From Aquiflexum lacus (GTDB lineage Bacteria; Bacteroidota; Bacteroidia; Cytophagales; Cyclobacteriaceae), in NCBI RefSeq assembly GCF_015476655.1, contig NZ_JABFHF010000018.1:1-64000 (forward strand): DNA of 64,000 nucleotides, read 5' to 3'. Below, piece by piece: positions 8,304 through 15,661 of this stretch (position 1 is the stretch's first letter; every line of letters begins with the position of its first letter). The position numbers were made by a program, and so were the translations under genes. Below the pieces are notes generated by a model. It had not been told where the DNA came from. It was given only the letters and a program-made list of their open reading frames with translations, and did not search any database.

Positions 8304-9337
8304 AAAGCCTCTTCCACATCATATTTCCACAGGTAAAAGTTTGCCCTTTCCATTCCTTCAAAGGATCTTCCTGGATTGGTCCGTATGGTTACACGTTTGC
8401 CTTCATCATCTGCCAATTTTACCATTTGATGACTGCCGAAATAGGAAATCTTGACGATTTTACCGGTCAATTGTTGTCCGTCTCTTTGTACTACCTCACC
8501 GTGTTCGGGACGAAATTGAAGAACAACTTTGGCCCTGAATTTTTTCGCTTCAGGATCAGCTATAAATCCGAAAGAGGTGTAGTAACCTTCTTCCGTGGGT
8601 GTTGCCAAAATTTCATTTCTTTTACCAAAAAAGTTTGCCACGTAAGGGTTGACGGGATTTTCGTATAGGTTTTTTGGAATATCGATTTGCTGAAGGTAAC
8701 CCTTGTGAAGTATGGCTATACGGTCCGCTGTGGATAAAGCATCCTTGGTATCATGGGTGACAAAAATTGCGGTAATGCCAGTTTTTTTAATAATCTGACG
8801 GATTTCTTCCCTTACCTGATCTTTGAGCAAAGCATCAAGATTACTGAAAGGTTCATCCATCAAAAGTATTTTGGGATTGGGGGCAATTGCCCTGGCCAAG
8901 GCGACTCGCTGTTGCTGACCACCGGAAAGTTGATGTGGATATCTTGAAAAATCCTCTTTTAATCCGACAAGTTTGAGGGTATCCAAAGCAATCTGTTCTG
9001 GATTTCCTTTGGCCTTTTTCAACCCGAATTTTACATTTTCAAGGATGGTCAGATGTGGAAACAACGCATAATCCTGAAAAACCATCCCGACTTGCCTTTC
9101 ATGGGCGGGAACAGATCTAACACCTTCCACAATGGTCTGTCCCAAAAGTGAAATTGATCCTGAGTCCGGATGTTCCAAGCCTGCTATTAATCTCAAGAGG
9201 GTTGTTTTTCCTGAACCACTTTCTCCAACCAAGGCAAGAATCTCTCCCTCTTCTACTTCGAAGGAAACATCATTGACAGCAAACTCATCTGCTTTATGGT
9301 ATTTTTTATTGATGTGTTGGAGTGATAAAATCCTCAT
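8300..9337 (-). CDS. fbpC: Ferric iron ABC transporter ATPase FbpC
   Basis: ATPase subunit of an Fbp/Sfu-type importer, 345 residues. Walker A is GESGSGKTT (about residues 37-45), the signature is LSGGQQQRVALARA, and Walker B is ILLMDEPFSNLD. The order of D-loop and H-loop (IFVTHDTKDAL) is canonical. The C-terminal 110 residues form a TOBE-like regulatory domain as in FbpC and other CUT1/ferric ATPases. It lies 19 bases after the permease gene in the order substrate-binding protein, permease, ATPase. Ferric iron is inferred from the binding-protein motif and gene order; a different polyvalent ligand cannot be excluded. Confidence 0.9.
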   Translation of the reverse strand: MRILSLQHINKKYHKADEFAVNDVSFEVEEGEILALVGESGSGKTTLLRLIAGLEHPDSGSISLLGQTIVEGVRSVPAHERQVGMVFQDYALFPHLTILENVKFGLKKAKGNPEQIALDTLKLVGLKEDFSRYPHQLSGGQQQRVALARAIAPNPKILLMDEPFSNLDALLKDQVREEIRQIIKKTGITAIFVTHDTKDALSTADRIAILHKGYLQQIDIPKNLYENPVNPYVANFFGKRNEILATPTEEGYYTSFGFIADPEAKKFRAKVVLQFRPEHGEVVQRDGQQLTGKIVKISYFGSHQMVKLADDEGKRVTIRTNPGRSFEGMERANFYLWKYDVEEAF

Positions 9338-9356
9338 CCGGTATATTAAGCAGTCT

Positions 9357-10994
9357 CTAAAGTTCTCTTTTTTTGATTAATCTATTCAGGAAAATGATCG
9401 GAATGATTCCTGTCAGAATGATAATCAGTGCGGCATTGGCTGATTCAGCAATCATCTCATTTGTAGCCATATCAAAAGCCTTGGTGGCCAAAGTTTGATA
9501 ATTGAACGGACGAAGAATCAAAGTTAATGGTAATTCTTTTAATACATCTACAAATACCAGCAATATACCTGAAACCAAACTTGTTTTGATCAATGGCAGG
9601 TCAATCCTCCATAATGTCCGGGTGCTTCTTACCCCAAGTAGCCGACTGGCCTCATTGACATGGATTCCGATTTTTTGAAATCCTGCTTCTACAGGATTAT
9701 ACCCAACAGCCATAAATCTTACGATGTATGCAAAGACCAAAGCAAATAATGTCCCTGAAAAAAACAGTCCTGCAACCTGAGAGGTGAACAGCGTACCGTA
9801 AACCCATTTGTCCAAGGCAATAAATGGTATCATGACCCCTACTGCAATCACGGCACCTGGAATGGCATAGCCCAAAGTAGCTATTTTGGTAATGTTTTTA
9901 ACCCATTTGAATGGACTTAATCTTAGTGCATATAATAACACAATGGAAAGTACAACAATTAATATCCCACTCATTGCTGCCAATCCAAAACTTCTATAAA
10001 TCAAAAGAAAAAAGTCCTGATTTACCACTTTACTATAAGTCAGGCTTACCCATTGTAACAATTGAAGAAATGGAAAAAGAAAACTTAAGAGGAAAACGGA
10101 GGAGCAAATACCTGTGTATATGATCTTTTTGGCCAAGGTGGGATGGACGCGGGCAATTGGCTTTTGGATTCCGTTGACGGAGGAATATTGTCGGTTTCCC
10201 CGCTGCAGGGATTCGAGATACAGAATCACGAAAACAAATACCATCAAAATGGCCGCAAGGTATATCGCTGTGGATGAGTCTCCCATAGAAAACCATGCCC
10301 TGAAGATTCCGGTAGTGAATGTATTTACCCCAAAGTATTTGACGGTACCATAATCGTTCAATACTTCCATGGAGGCAAGTGCAATACCTGCAACAATCGC
10401 AGGTCTTGCCATGGGCAAGGCGACCTTAAAGAAAGTTTTGAATCGGTTTGCACCCAACAGAAATGAAGCCTCCTGTAAAGTTTTGGATTGCTGGAGGAAG
10501 GATGACCGGGTGATTAAAAATACATAAGGAAACAGCGTAATGGATAAGATAAAAATAGCACCGGGAAGGTTCATGATATCAATCAAACTTCCTTTAACCT
10601 GTAAATCAAAGTTGTTTCGGAAAAAAACCTGAATGGGTCCTGTGTAATCTAACAATCCCACATAGGTGTAGGCCATGATATAACCGGGGAATCCCAGAGG
10701 CAAAATCAAAAGCCACTCGAAATATCTTCTTCCGGGAAATTCATAATTTGAAACCAACCAAGCGGTACTGACACCCAAAAGGAATGTCATTAATGCCACT
10801 CCTAAAAGTAAAAGAATGGTATTTTGGAAATAACCCAAAAGCAGGTTATTGGCAATATGCGACCAACTACCTCCGGGACTATCAAAAAGTTTTATAAAAA
10901 TTGTAAACAAAGGAGTGGCTACCAGCAGCAATATCAGCAGCGAGTAGCCAGTCCATTTATTCCACCAAAAGTAATTTCTTTTTAATATGTCCAA
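9357..10994 (-). CDS. fbpB: Ferric iron ABC transporter permease FbpB (fused, two permease halves)
   Basis: 545 residues with about twelve transmembrane segments and two binding-protein-dependent permease domains in one chain, as in FbpB/SfuB. Each half carries an EAA-type loop facing the ATPase: one near EASFLLGANRFKTFFKVALP, the other near EASRLLGVRSTRTLWRIDLP. The start is a TTG (GACATATTA follows) nine bases after the substrate-binding gene stop; no ATG is available nearby. Gene order and spacing indicate translational coupling with the binding protein and the ATPase. Confidence 0.91.
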   Translation of the reverse strand: MDILKRNYFWWNKWTGYSLLILLLVATPLFTIFIKLFDSPGGSWSHIANNLLLGYFQNTILLLLGVALMTFLLGVSTAWLVSNYEFPGRRYFEWLLILPLGFPGYIMAYTYVGLLDYTGPIQVFFRNNFDLQVKGSLIDIMNLPGAIFILSITLFPYVFLITRSSFLQQSKTLQEASFLLGANRFKTFFKVALPMARPAIVAGIALASMEVLNDYGTVKYFGVNTFTTGIFRAWFSMGDSSTAIYLAAILMVFVFVILYLESLQRGNRQYSSVNGIQKPIARVHPTLAKKIIYTGICSSVFLLSFLFPFLQLLQWVSLTYSKVVNQDFFLLIYRSFGLAAMSGILIVVLSIVLLYALRLSPFKWVKNITKIATLGYAIPGAVIAVGVMIPFIALDKWVYGTLFTSQVAGLFFSGTLFALVFAYIVRFMAVGYNPVEAGFQKIGIHVNEASRLLGVRSTRTLWRIDLPLIKTSLVSGILLVFVDVLKELPLTLILRPFNYQTLATKAFDMATNEMIAESANAALIIILTGIIPIIFLNRLIKKREL

Positions 10995-11003
10995 AACGGT
11001 GAT

Positions 11004-12038
11004 TTATTTCCAACCCACTTTGTCAAAAATGATGACAGCATCCCTATTGTTGTCTCCCAAAACTGACAAATTAAGATCATCAACTTTAAATGATCCCCAA
11101 TTTTTTAATAAATCTGAAAATTCAACTTTAGGATTAACGGGATATTCAAAGTTAATATTTGCAAGAATATCCTGAGATTCTTCATTGGAAAGAAATTCGA
11201 TCAATTTGATTGCGTTTTCTCTGTTTGGGGAATATTTTGTTACACCTGCACCTGATATGTTGATATGTGTTCCTCTATCTGATTGGTTTGGAAAGAATAT
11301 AGAGATTTTGTCAGCAGCCTTTCTTTCTTCCTCATTGGCATCGTTGAGCATGATACCGATATAATAGGTGTTGACGATCGCTACATCACCTTCTCCGGAA
11401 GCTACAGCTTTTACCTGATCTCTATCACTTCCTTTGGGAGACCTTGCCATATTTTCCAACAATCCTGCAGCCCATTTTTCTGCACCATCTTTACCATGAT
11501 GGGCAATGATGGAGGCCAAAAGAGATTGGTTATAGATATTTTCTGAACTTCGGGTAAGTACCTTTCCTTTCCATTGTGGTTCTGTCAGTGCTTCATAGCT
11601 GCTTAAGTCTTCGGGATTAACCCTTTCTTTGCTGTAGGCGATTATCCTTGCACGATAAGTTAAACCAAACCAATATCCTTCCGGATCCCTGAATTTGGGA
11701 GGAATATTTAGATTGAGGATGTCAGAATTGACAGATTGCAGTAGGTCTTTTTCCTCTGCCCTATGTAGTCTCCCTGCGTCCACGGTGATGAGCACATCTG
11801 CGGGAGAATTGGCTCCTTCCAATTCGAGTTTTTGGATCAGTTCATCTGCAGAAGCTGACACCACATTTACTTTAATACCTGTTTCTTCACTGAACAGATC
11901 AAAGAGCTTTTGATCTGCCTCGTAATGCCTATGGGTGTAGACATTGACCTCCTCTACCTTTTCACCACCTGATCCACATGAAAACAAAATTGCCCCAAAA
12001 GAGGCGATTAGAGTTGATTTGATAATGTTTTTTAACAT
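11004..12038 (-). CDS. fbpA: Ferric iron ABC transporter substrate-binding lipoprotein FbpA
   Basis: About 344 residues of a class D/type 2 periplasmic binding protein. The leader MLKNIIKSTLIASFG ends in LFSCGS, a lipoprotein site, which favours the ATG at 12038 over an in-frame ATG at 12071. VNVYTHRHYEADQ at the mature start and VNTYYIGIM in the middle match ferric-binding proteins; the paired Tyr coordinates Fe3+ in FbpA. First gene of the import operon. It is divergent from oxyR, with 137 bases between the two ATG codons. A TAATTTTG stretch on the minus strand at 12059-12066 fits the Bacteroidota -7 box TAnnTTTG and would place transcription start inside the longer reading, also favouring the shorter protein. 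Confidence 0.9.
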   Translation of the reverse strand: MLKNIIKSTLIASFGAILFSCGSGGEKVEEVNVYTHRHYEADQKLFDLFSEETGIKVNVVSASADELIQKLELEGANSPADVLITVDAGRLHRAEEKDLLQSVNSDILNLNIPPKFRDPEGYWFGLTYRARIIAYSKERVNPEDLSSYEALTEPQWKGKVLTRSSENIYNQSLLASIIAHHGKDGAEKWAAGLLENMARSPKGSDRDQVKAVASGEGDVAIVNTYYIGIMLNDANEEERKAADKISIFFPNQSDRGTHINISGAGVTKYSPNRENAIKLIEFLSNEESQDILANINFEYPVNPKVEFSDLLKNWGSFKVDDLNLSVLGDNNRDAVIIFDKVGWK

Positions 12039-12109
12039 AAGATAGTTTGTTAAGGAGGCAAAATTAATCATTATTTAAATCAAATCTAAATAAAAAGAAA
12101 AAAGATTTT

Positions 12110-12117
12110 TATATTTG
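12110..12117 (+). promoter_or_regulatory. Candidate -7 promoter element for oxyR
   Basis: TATATTTG matches the Bacteroidota -7 consensus TAnnTTTG and lies 58 bases upstream of the oxyR ATG, leaving a plausible leader. No clear TTTG -33 element was found at standard spacing, so the call is tentative. Confidence 0.3.
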
Positions 12118-12175
12118 TGGGCCTTCAAACATTATGTGATTATTAGGAGTAATAGGTGTTATTTAAAATAGAATT

Positions 12176-13108
12176 ATGACTATTCAACAACTTGAATATA
12201 TCATTGCGGTAGACAAACACAGGCATTTTGGTAATGCTGCTGAATCCTGTTTTGTAACCCAGCCTACTCTCAGTGCGCAGATCAGTAAATTGGAAAAGGA
12301 GCTTGACATTATTCTTTTTGATCGTTCCAAAATGCCCGTGATTCCTACAGAAATCGGAGTTCAGGTAATCGGACAAGCAAAGAGGGTAGTCTCTGAAAGT
12401 AAAGGAATATACGAATTGTTGTCACAATTGAAGGGTGATATCAGCGGTGTGATCAAATTGGGGATTATTCCTACACTTGCGCCATATTTATTGCATCGTT
12501 TTATCAAGGGTTTTTTGGACAAATATCCCAATGTAAAGCTTCAAGTTGAAGAAACTGTCACAGAAGAGATTCTTCGAAAGCTTAAAAACGATGAGCTTGA
12601 CCTGGGAGTAGTGGTCACTCCACTCAGTGAACCCGGCATTGTGGAAAAGCCGATGTTTTACGAAAAATTCTTTGCTTACCTATCCAAAGACCATCAACTC
12701 CTCAAAAAAGATAAGCTAACTGTTCAGGATTTGGAATCAGACGACATGTGGATGCTTCAGCAAGGTCATTGTTTCAGGGATCAGGTTTTGAATCTCTGCA
12801 ATCAGACCAAGTTCGAAAGGAATAATTTCCACTATGAAAGCGGATCTTTGGAAGGTTTGAAAAATATGGTCAATCAATACACCGGCATTACCCTGCTTCC
12901 TGAATTGGCGACATTTTCATTGAATGAGGAAGAAAAGCAGCGGTTGAGGAAATTCAGCGGAGAGGAACCAACGAGGGAAGTGAGTATTGTATTGACCAGA
13001 AGTTTTTTGAAAAAGAAGCTTGTAGAATTACTTTACAATGAAATTTGTGATGCCATTCCACAGGCCATGACTTCCAAGTCGCATGGGAAGATGGTGCGGT
13101 TTAAGTGA
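12176..13108 (+). CDS. oxyR: OxyR, hydrogen peroxide-sensing LysR-type regulator
   Basis: A LysR-type activator of 310 residues. The N-terminal helix-turn-helix reads AVDKHRHFGNAAESCFVTQPTLSAQISKLE. The regulatory domain contains GHCFRDQVLNLC near residue 200, with the two cysteines nine positions apart, as in the Cys199/Cys208 pair of Escherichia coli OxyR that forms the peroxide-sensing disulfide. It is therefore assigned as a true OxyR. It is divergent from the ferric transport operon; control of iron import by OxyR would make sense for limiting Fenton chemistry, but this is inferred only from arrangement. Confidence 0.95.
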   Translation: MTIQQLEYIIAVDKHRHFGNAAESCFVTQPTLSAQISKLEKELDIILFDRSKMPVIPTEIGVQVIGQAKRVVSESKGIYELLSQLKGDISGVIKLGIIPTLAPYLLHRFIKGFLDKYPNVKLQVEETVTEEILRKLKNDELDLGVVVTPLSEPGIVEKPMFYEKFFAYLSKDHQLLKKDKLTVQDLESDDMWMLQQGHCFRDQVLNLCNQTKFERNNFHYESGSLEGLKNMVNQYTGITLLPELATFSLNEEEKQRLRKFSGEEPTREVSIVLTRSFLKKKLVELLYNEICDAIPQAMTSKSHGKMVRFK

Positions 13109-13446
13109 GGGAGTTTTCGGTTGGCAGTGTTCAGTGAGCAGTGCTTTGTAGGCAGAGGGCAGTCTCAGTTTGTTGACGGGTGAGAAGTAAGAAGCAATGG
13201 GAGAAACAAGAACCATAGCCTGTCCCGAAAATCGGGATTCCAGAACCAAAAAAGATTTGAGATTTAAGGCTGACATTTTAGTTTGGTGCACAAATCCCAA
13301 GATTATAAAAATCAGTCCTTAGCAGGGGAATAAGATAATTGGATGATTTAAAAATCGATTTCTTATTGAATTTATAATTTTCCAATCCGTCACGGCGGAC
13401 AAGTTCTTTAAATCTAAAATCTAAAATCCACCAATCTTAAATAAAA
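13109..13446. repeat. Spacer of 338 bases with degenerate short repeats
   Basis: No gene was found. The stretch holds near-repeats of GCAGTG (around 13135-13165), a purine-rich run of GAGAAG-type units (around 13180-13210), a perfect small hairpin TCCCGAAAATCGGGA near 13225, and repeated AATCTAAA words near 13415. Such low-complexity mosaic spacers are common in this lineage. No promoter of the following gene could be assigned with confidence. Confidence 0.45.
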
Positions 13447-14064
13447 ATGTCCTCCCACCATTTTGTCAAAGAGCAGCAAGAACCTGCTTTAATCATTCTG
13501 AATACTGAAGGTATCGGCTTTGATGTGGTTGCGCCATTATTGGAGTGGGTTCCTACGGTTTTGGTAGCGCAAGAGGAAGTTTTTACCGTGATATCTTGGG
13601 GAATTAAAATAGACCTGATTTTGGCAGAAATGGATTTTCAGCAGAAACATTATCATTTACTTGAAGAACAGTATCCGGTCAAATTTTTTGGAGTTCAGGG
13701 CGGAGATTTCCTAAATGAGGGCTTGCAATACCTGATTGCCTCCAAACATTCCGCGGTAAACATAATTGGATTTGATCATCAAAGGGTATTTGAATTGGAG
13801 GCAAAACTTGAATTTTTGGATATTGTAGTTTGGGATGGACCGACACGGTATTTTCCTGTCAAAAATGGGGAATTCAAAAAGTGGTTTCCGACCTGTGCTG
13901 TTCAGTTGCATGCACCCGAGGGGACTTTGATAGAATTCAAGACTCCTGAAGATTCCGGAATTATTGAAATCAAGTACGCCACAGTCCTTGAAATGCCCGA
14001 AGGTAGCAGCACATTTAAATCTAATGGGATATTTTGGGTAGGGGAGATTATCATGCAGGATTGA
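13447..14064 (+). CDS. Divergent thiamine pyrophosphokinase-like protein
   Basis: 205 residues with no signal peptide. Its layout resembles thiamine pyrophosphokinase: an N-terminal alpha/beta half and a C-terminal beta-rich half (WDGPTRYFPVKNG would match the segment before the thiamine-binding sandwich). The position where the enzyme has its GDFDS metal motif reads LAEMDFQQ, and I see no GGRxDH motif, so kinase activity is doubtful. It may be a relic or may bind thiamine or a related ligand. It is convergent with prmC and overlaps it by 14 bases. I am moderately unsure of the family. Confidence 0.45.
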   Translation: MSSHHFVKEQQEPALIILNTEGIGFDVVAPLLEWVPTVLVAQEEVFTVISWGIKIDLILAEMDFQQKHYHLLEEQYPVKFFGVQGGDFLNEGLQYLIASKHSAVNIIGFDHQRVFELEAKLEFLDIVVWDGPTRYFPVKNGEFKKWFPTCAVQLHAPEGTLIEFKTPEDSGIIEIKYATVLEMPEGSSTFKSNGIFWVGEIIMQD

Positions 14065-14893
14065 ATTTAGCACTTACCATTCTGTTTTTTCCATTAAGAT
14101 CCTCGATTAGGGATACTTCAGTGTATTCAGTTTCCTTTAATAGATTCACAGTTTCTCTACCTAATGCTTCATTGATTTCAAAATAGATTCTGCCCTTAGG
14201 TTTGAGGGCTATTTTGGCCTTATGGGCTATATGTTTGTAAAATAACAGTGGATCATCATCATGGACAAACAATGCCAAATGTGGTTCATGTTTCAATACA
14301 TTACCATGCATCAGTTCTTTTTCAGAGATCTTCACATAAGGTGGATTGCTGACAATGATGTCCAAATTTTTAAAAGGTATTTCCTCTGTTAAAATATCAG
14401 ATTTACGGAAAACGACGTTTGCACCAAGGAGGGAGGCATTTTGAGAAGCGACTGTAAGTGCTTCCTCGCTGATGTCCAAGCCAAACACATCAGTTCCTTT
14501 TATCTCTAATGCTAAAGTAATAGGGATACAGCCCGAACCTGTTCCAATATCCAATATCCGCATTCCTGAATTTTTGTTTTCCTTGATGATTAAATGCACA
14601 AGCTCTTCTGTTTCATTCCTTGGAATCAATACACTGGAATTGACCAAGTATTCTCTTCCATAAAAAGGCGCCTTTCCGATGATATATTGAATCGGTTTTC
14701 CTTCAAGCAGTTCTTTAAAGGCATTTTGGAATTCTACTGGCAAAGGGTTCAAAACAAAATCACCCCTAATATCTTTTCTACTTTTACCCAAATATTCCTC
14801 AAAAAGCCAAATCAGAAGTGATTCCGATTCCTGTTTTGAATATAAGCCCTGAAGCTGCTTAGTAAGAGATTGGAATAATTCGGATAAGGTCAT
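14051..14893 (-). CDS. prmC: Release factor glutamine methyltransferase PrmC
   Basis: 280 residues, normal length. It methylates the Gln of the GGQ motif in peptide chain release factors using S-adenosylmethionine. The N-terminal release-factor-binding helical domain is followed by the methyltransferase: PIQYIIGKAPFYGREY, the SAM loop LDIGTGSGCIPITLAL (about residue 117) and the substrate motif IVSNPPYV (about residue 183). Cytoplasmic housekeeping enzyme, transcribed alone or with the small membrane protein upstream (51 bases away on the same strand). Confidence 0.95.
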   Translation of the reverse strand: MTLSELFQSLTKQLQGLYSKQESESLLIWLFEEYLGKSRKDIRGDFVLNPLPVEFQNAFKELLEGKPIQYIIGKAPFYGREYLVNSSVLIPRNETEELVHLIIKENKNSGMRILDIGTGSGCIPITLALEIKGTDVFGLDISEEALTVASQNASLLGANVVFRKSDILTEEIPFKNLDIIVSNPPYVKISEKELMHGNVLKHEPHLALFVHDDDPLLFYKHIAHKAKIALKPKGRIYFEINEALGRETVNLLKETEYTEVSLIEDLNGKNRMVSAKFNPA

Positions 14894-14944
14894 ATATAGA
14901 AATTGAATTCAAAGGTATAATATTGAGGCAGATAAATTAAAACT

Positions 14945-15316
14945 TCAAATTCGAGATTTCTTTTTAAGATTGATCAGTTTGTAAAAAGCCACTGCACCCA
15001 GACCATAACATACAATATCTAAGATATCTCCAGTATAGGTTGAGGACCACTTGGGTAAGAGAAATTCAAACAGAAATGATAAATAAGCCCAACCTACTAA
15101 CACTTGTGTCTTACTAAAAACAAAATCATCTTTGAGAGGGTGTATCCACTTAAAAACCTGTAAAGTGATACCCAAAATTACCGGCATTGCCAGTAAATCA
15201 TCAAGATATGCATGAACATATGGGATGAAAATCTTTAACACTTTTTCCAAAAATTGATTGACCCAAAAAAACAGGGATGCGGCCAAAAAATATGGATTTT
15301 TAAAAATTGACATCAT
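14945..15316 (-). CDS. Small integral membrane protein of unknown function
   Basis: 123 residues with three to four predicted transmembrane segments (around 7-30, 40-60, 70-90 and 98-115) and a basic C-terminal tail LKKKSRI. Conserved-looking pieces are FFWVNQFLEK and DDLLAMPVILG. The start overlaps the stop of the zinc-ribbon gene in an ATGA arrangement, so the two are probably translationally coupled and may work together. I do not recognise the family well enough to assign a function. Confidence 0.7.
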   Translation of the reverse strand: MMSIFKNPYFLAASLFFWVNQFLEKVLKIFIPYVHAYLDDLLAMPVILGITLQVFKWIHPLKDDFVFSKTQVLVGWAYLSFLFEFLLPKWSSTYTGDILDIVCYGLGAVAFYKLINLKKKSRI

Positions 15317-15597
15317 CCAGGCAATGCCGCAATAAGCGCAGCCAGAAATGTAATGATTGCCATGTAAATGGTATAAAAAAAGTTTCCGACTTTCTTAAGA
15401 CCTTTCATAAGGTCATTGTCTGAATCTTTAATATGAAAAATCCATTGTTCTTTATTGGCCTGAATATCTTTCTGACGGCTTTCATGGTACTCCAAATCAC
15501 GGCCACCCAAAGGTTTTCCGCAATGTTCGCAGGTATCTTTGATATCGGTGGTCCATTTGGACCATCTTCCGCAATGTGGACATTTTTTCTCTCCCAT
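15313..15597 (-). CDS. Zinc-ribbon protein with C-terminal membrane anchor
   Basis: 94 residues. The N-terminus carries a four-cysteine knuckle pair, KCPHCGRW and DTCEHCGKPLGG, spaced as C-x2-C, fourteen residues, C-x2-C, typical of a zinc ribbon. A charged linker follows, and the end (about 68-93) is a single hydrophobic segment, so the ribbon probably faces the cytoplasm while the tail sits in the inner membrane. It overlaps the following membrane-protein gene by four bases. No partner or function is known to me. Confidence 0.72.
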   Translation of the reverse strand: MGEKKCPHCGRWSKWTTDIKDTCEHCGKPLGGRDLEYHESRQKDIQANKEQWIFHIKDSDNDLMKGLKKVGNFFYTIYMAIITFLAALIAALPG

Positions 15598-15661
15598 AGC
15601 ACAAAAATAGAGAACAAAACCAAGATAGGAGTTTTATCTGAATAAAACTTCCTTATACTAT

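Noticed and set aside
8048-8668. 206-codon plus-strand frame overlapping the sugar permease and fbpC
   Set aside because: It is out of frame with the permease and antisense to fbpC; both real genes are firmly identified.
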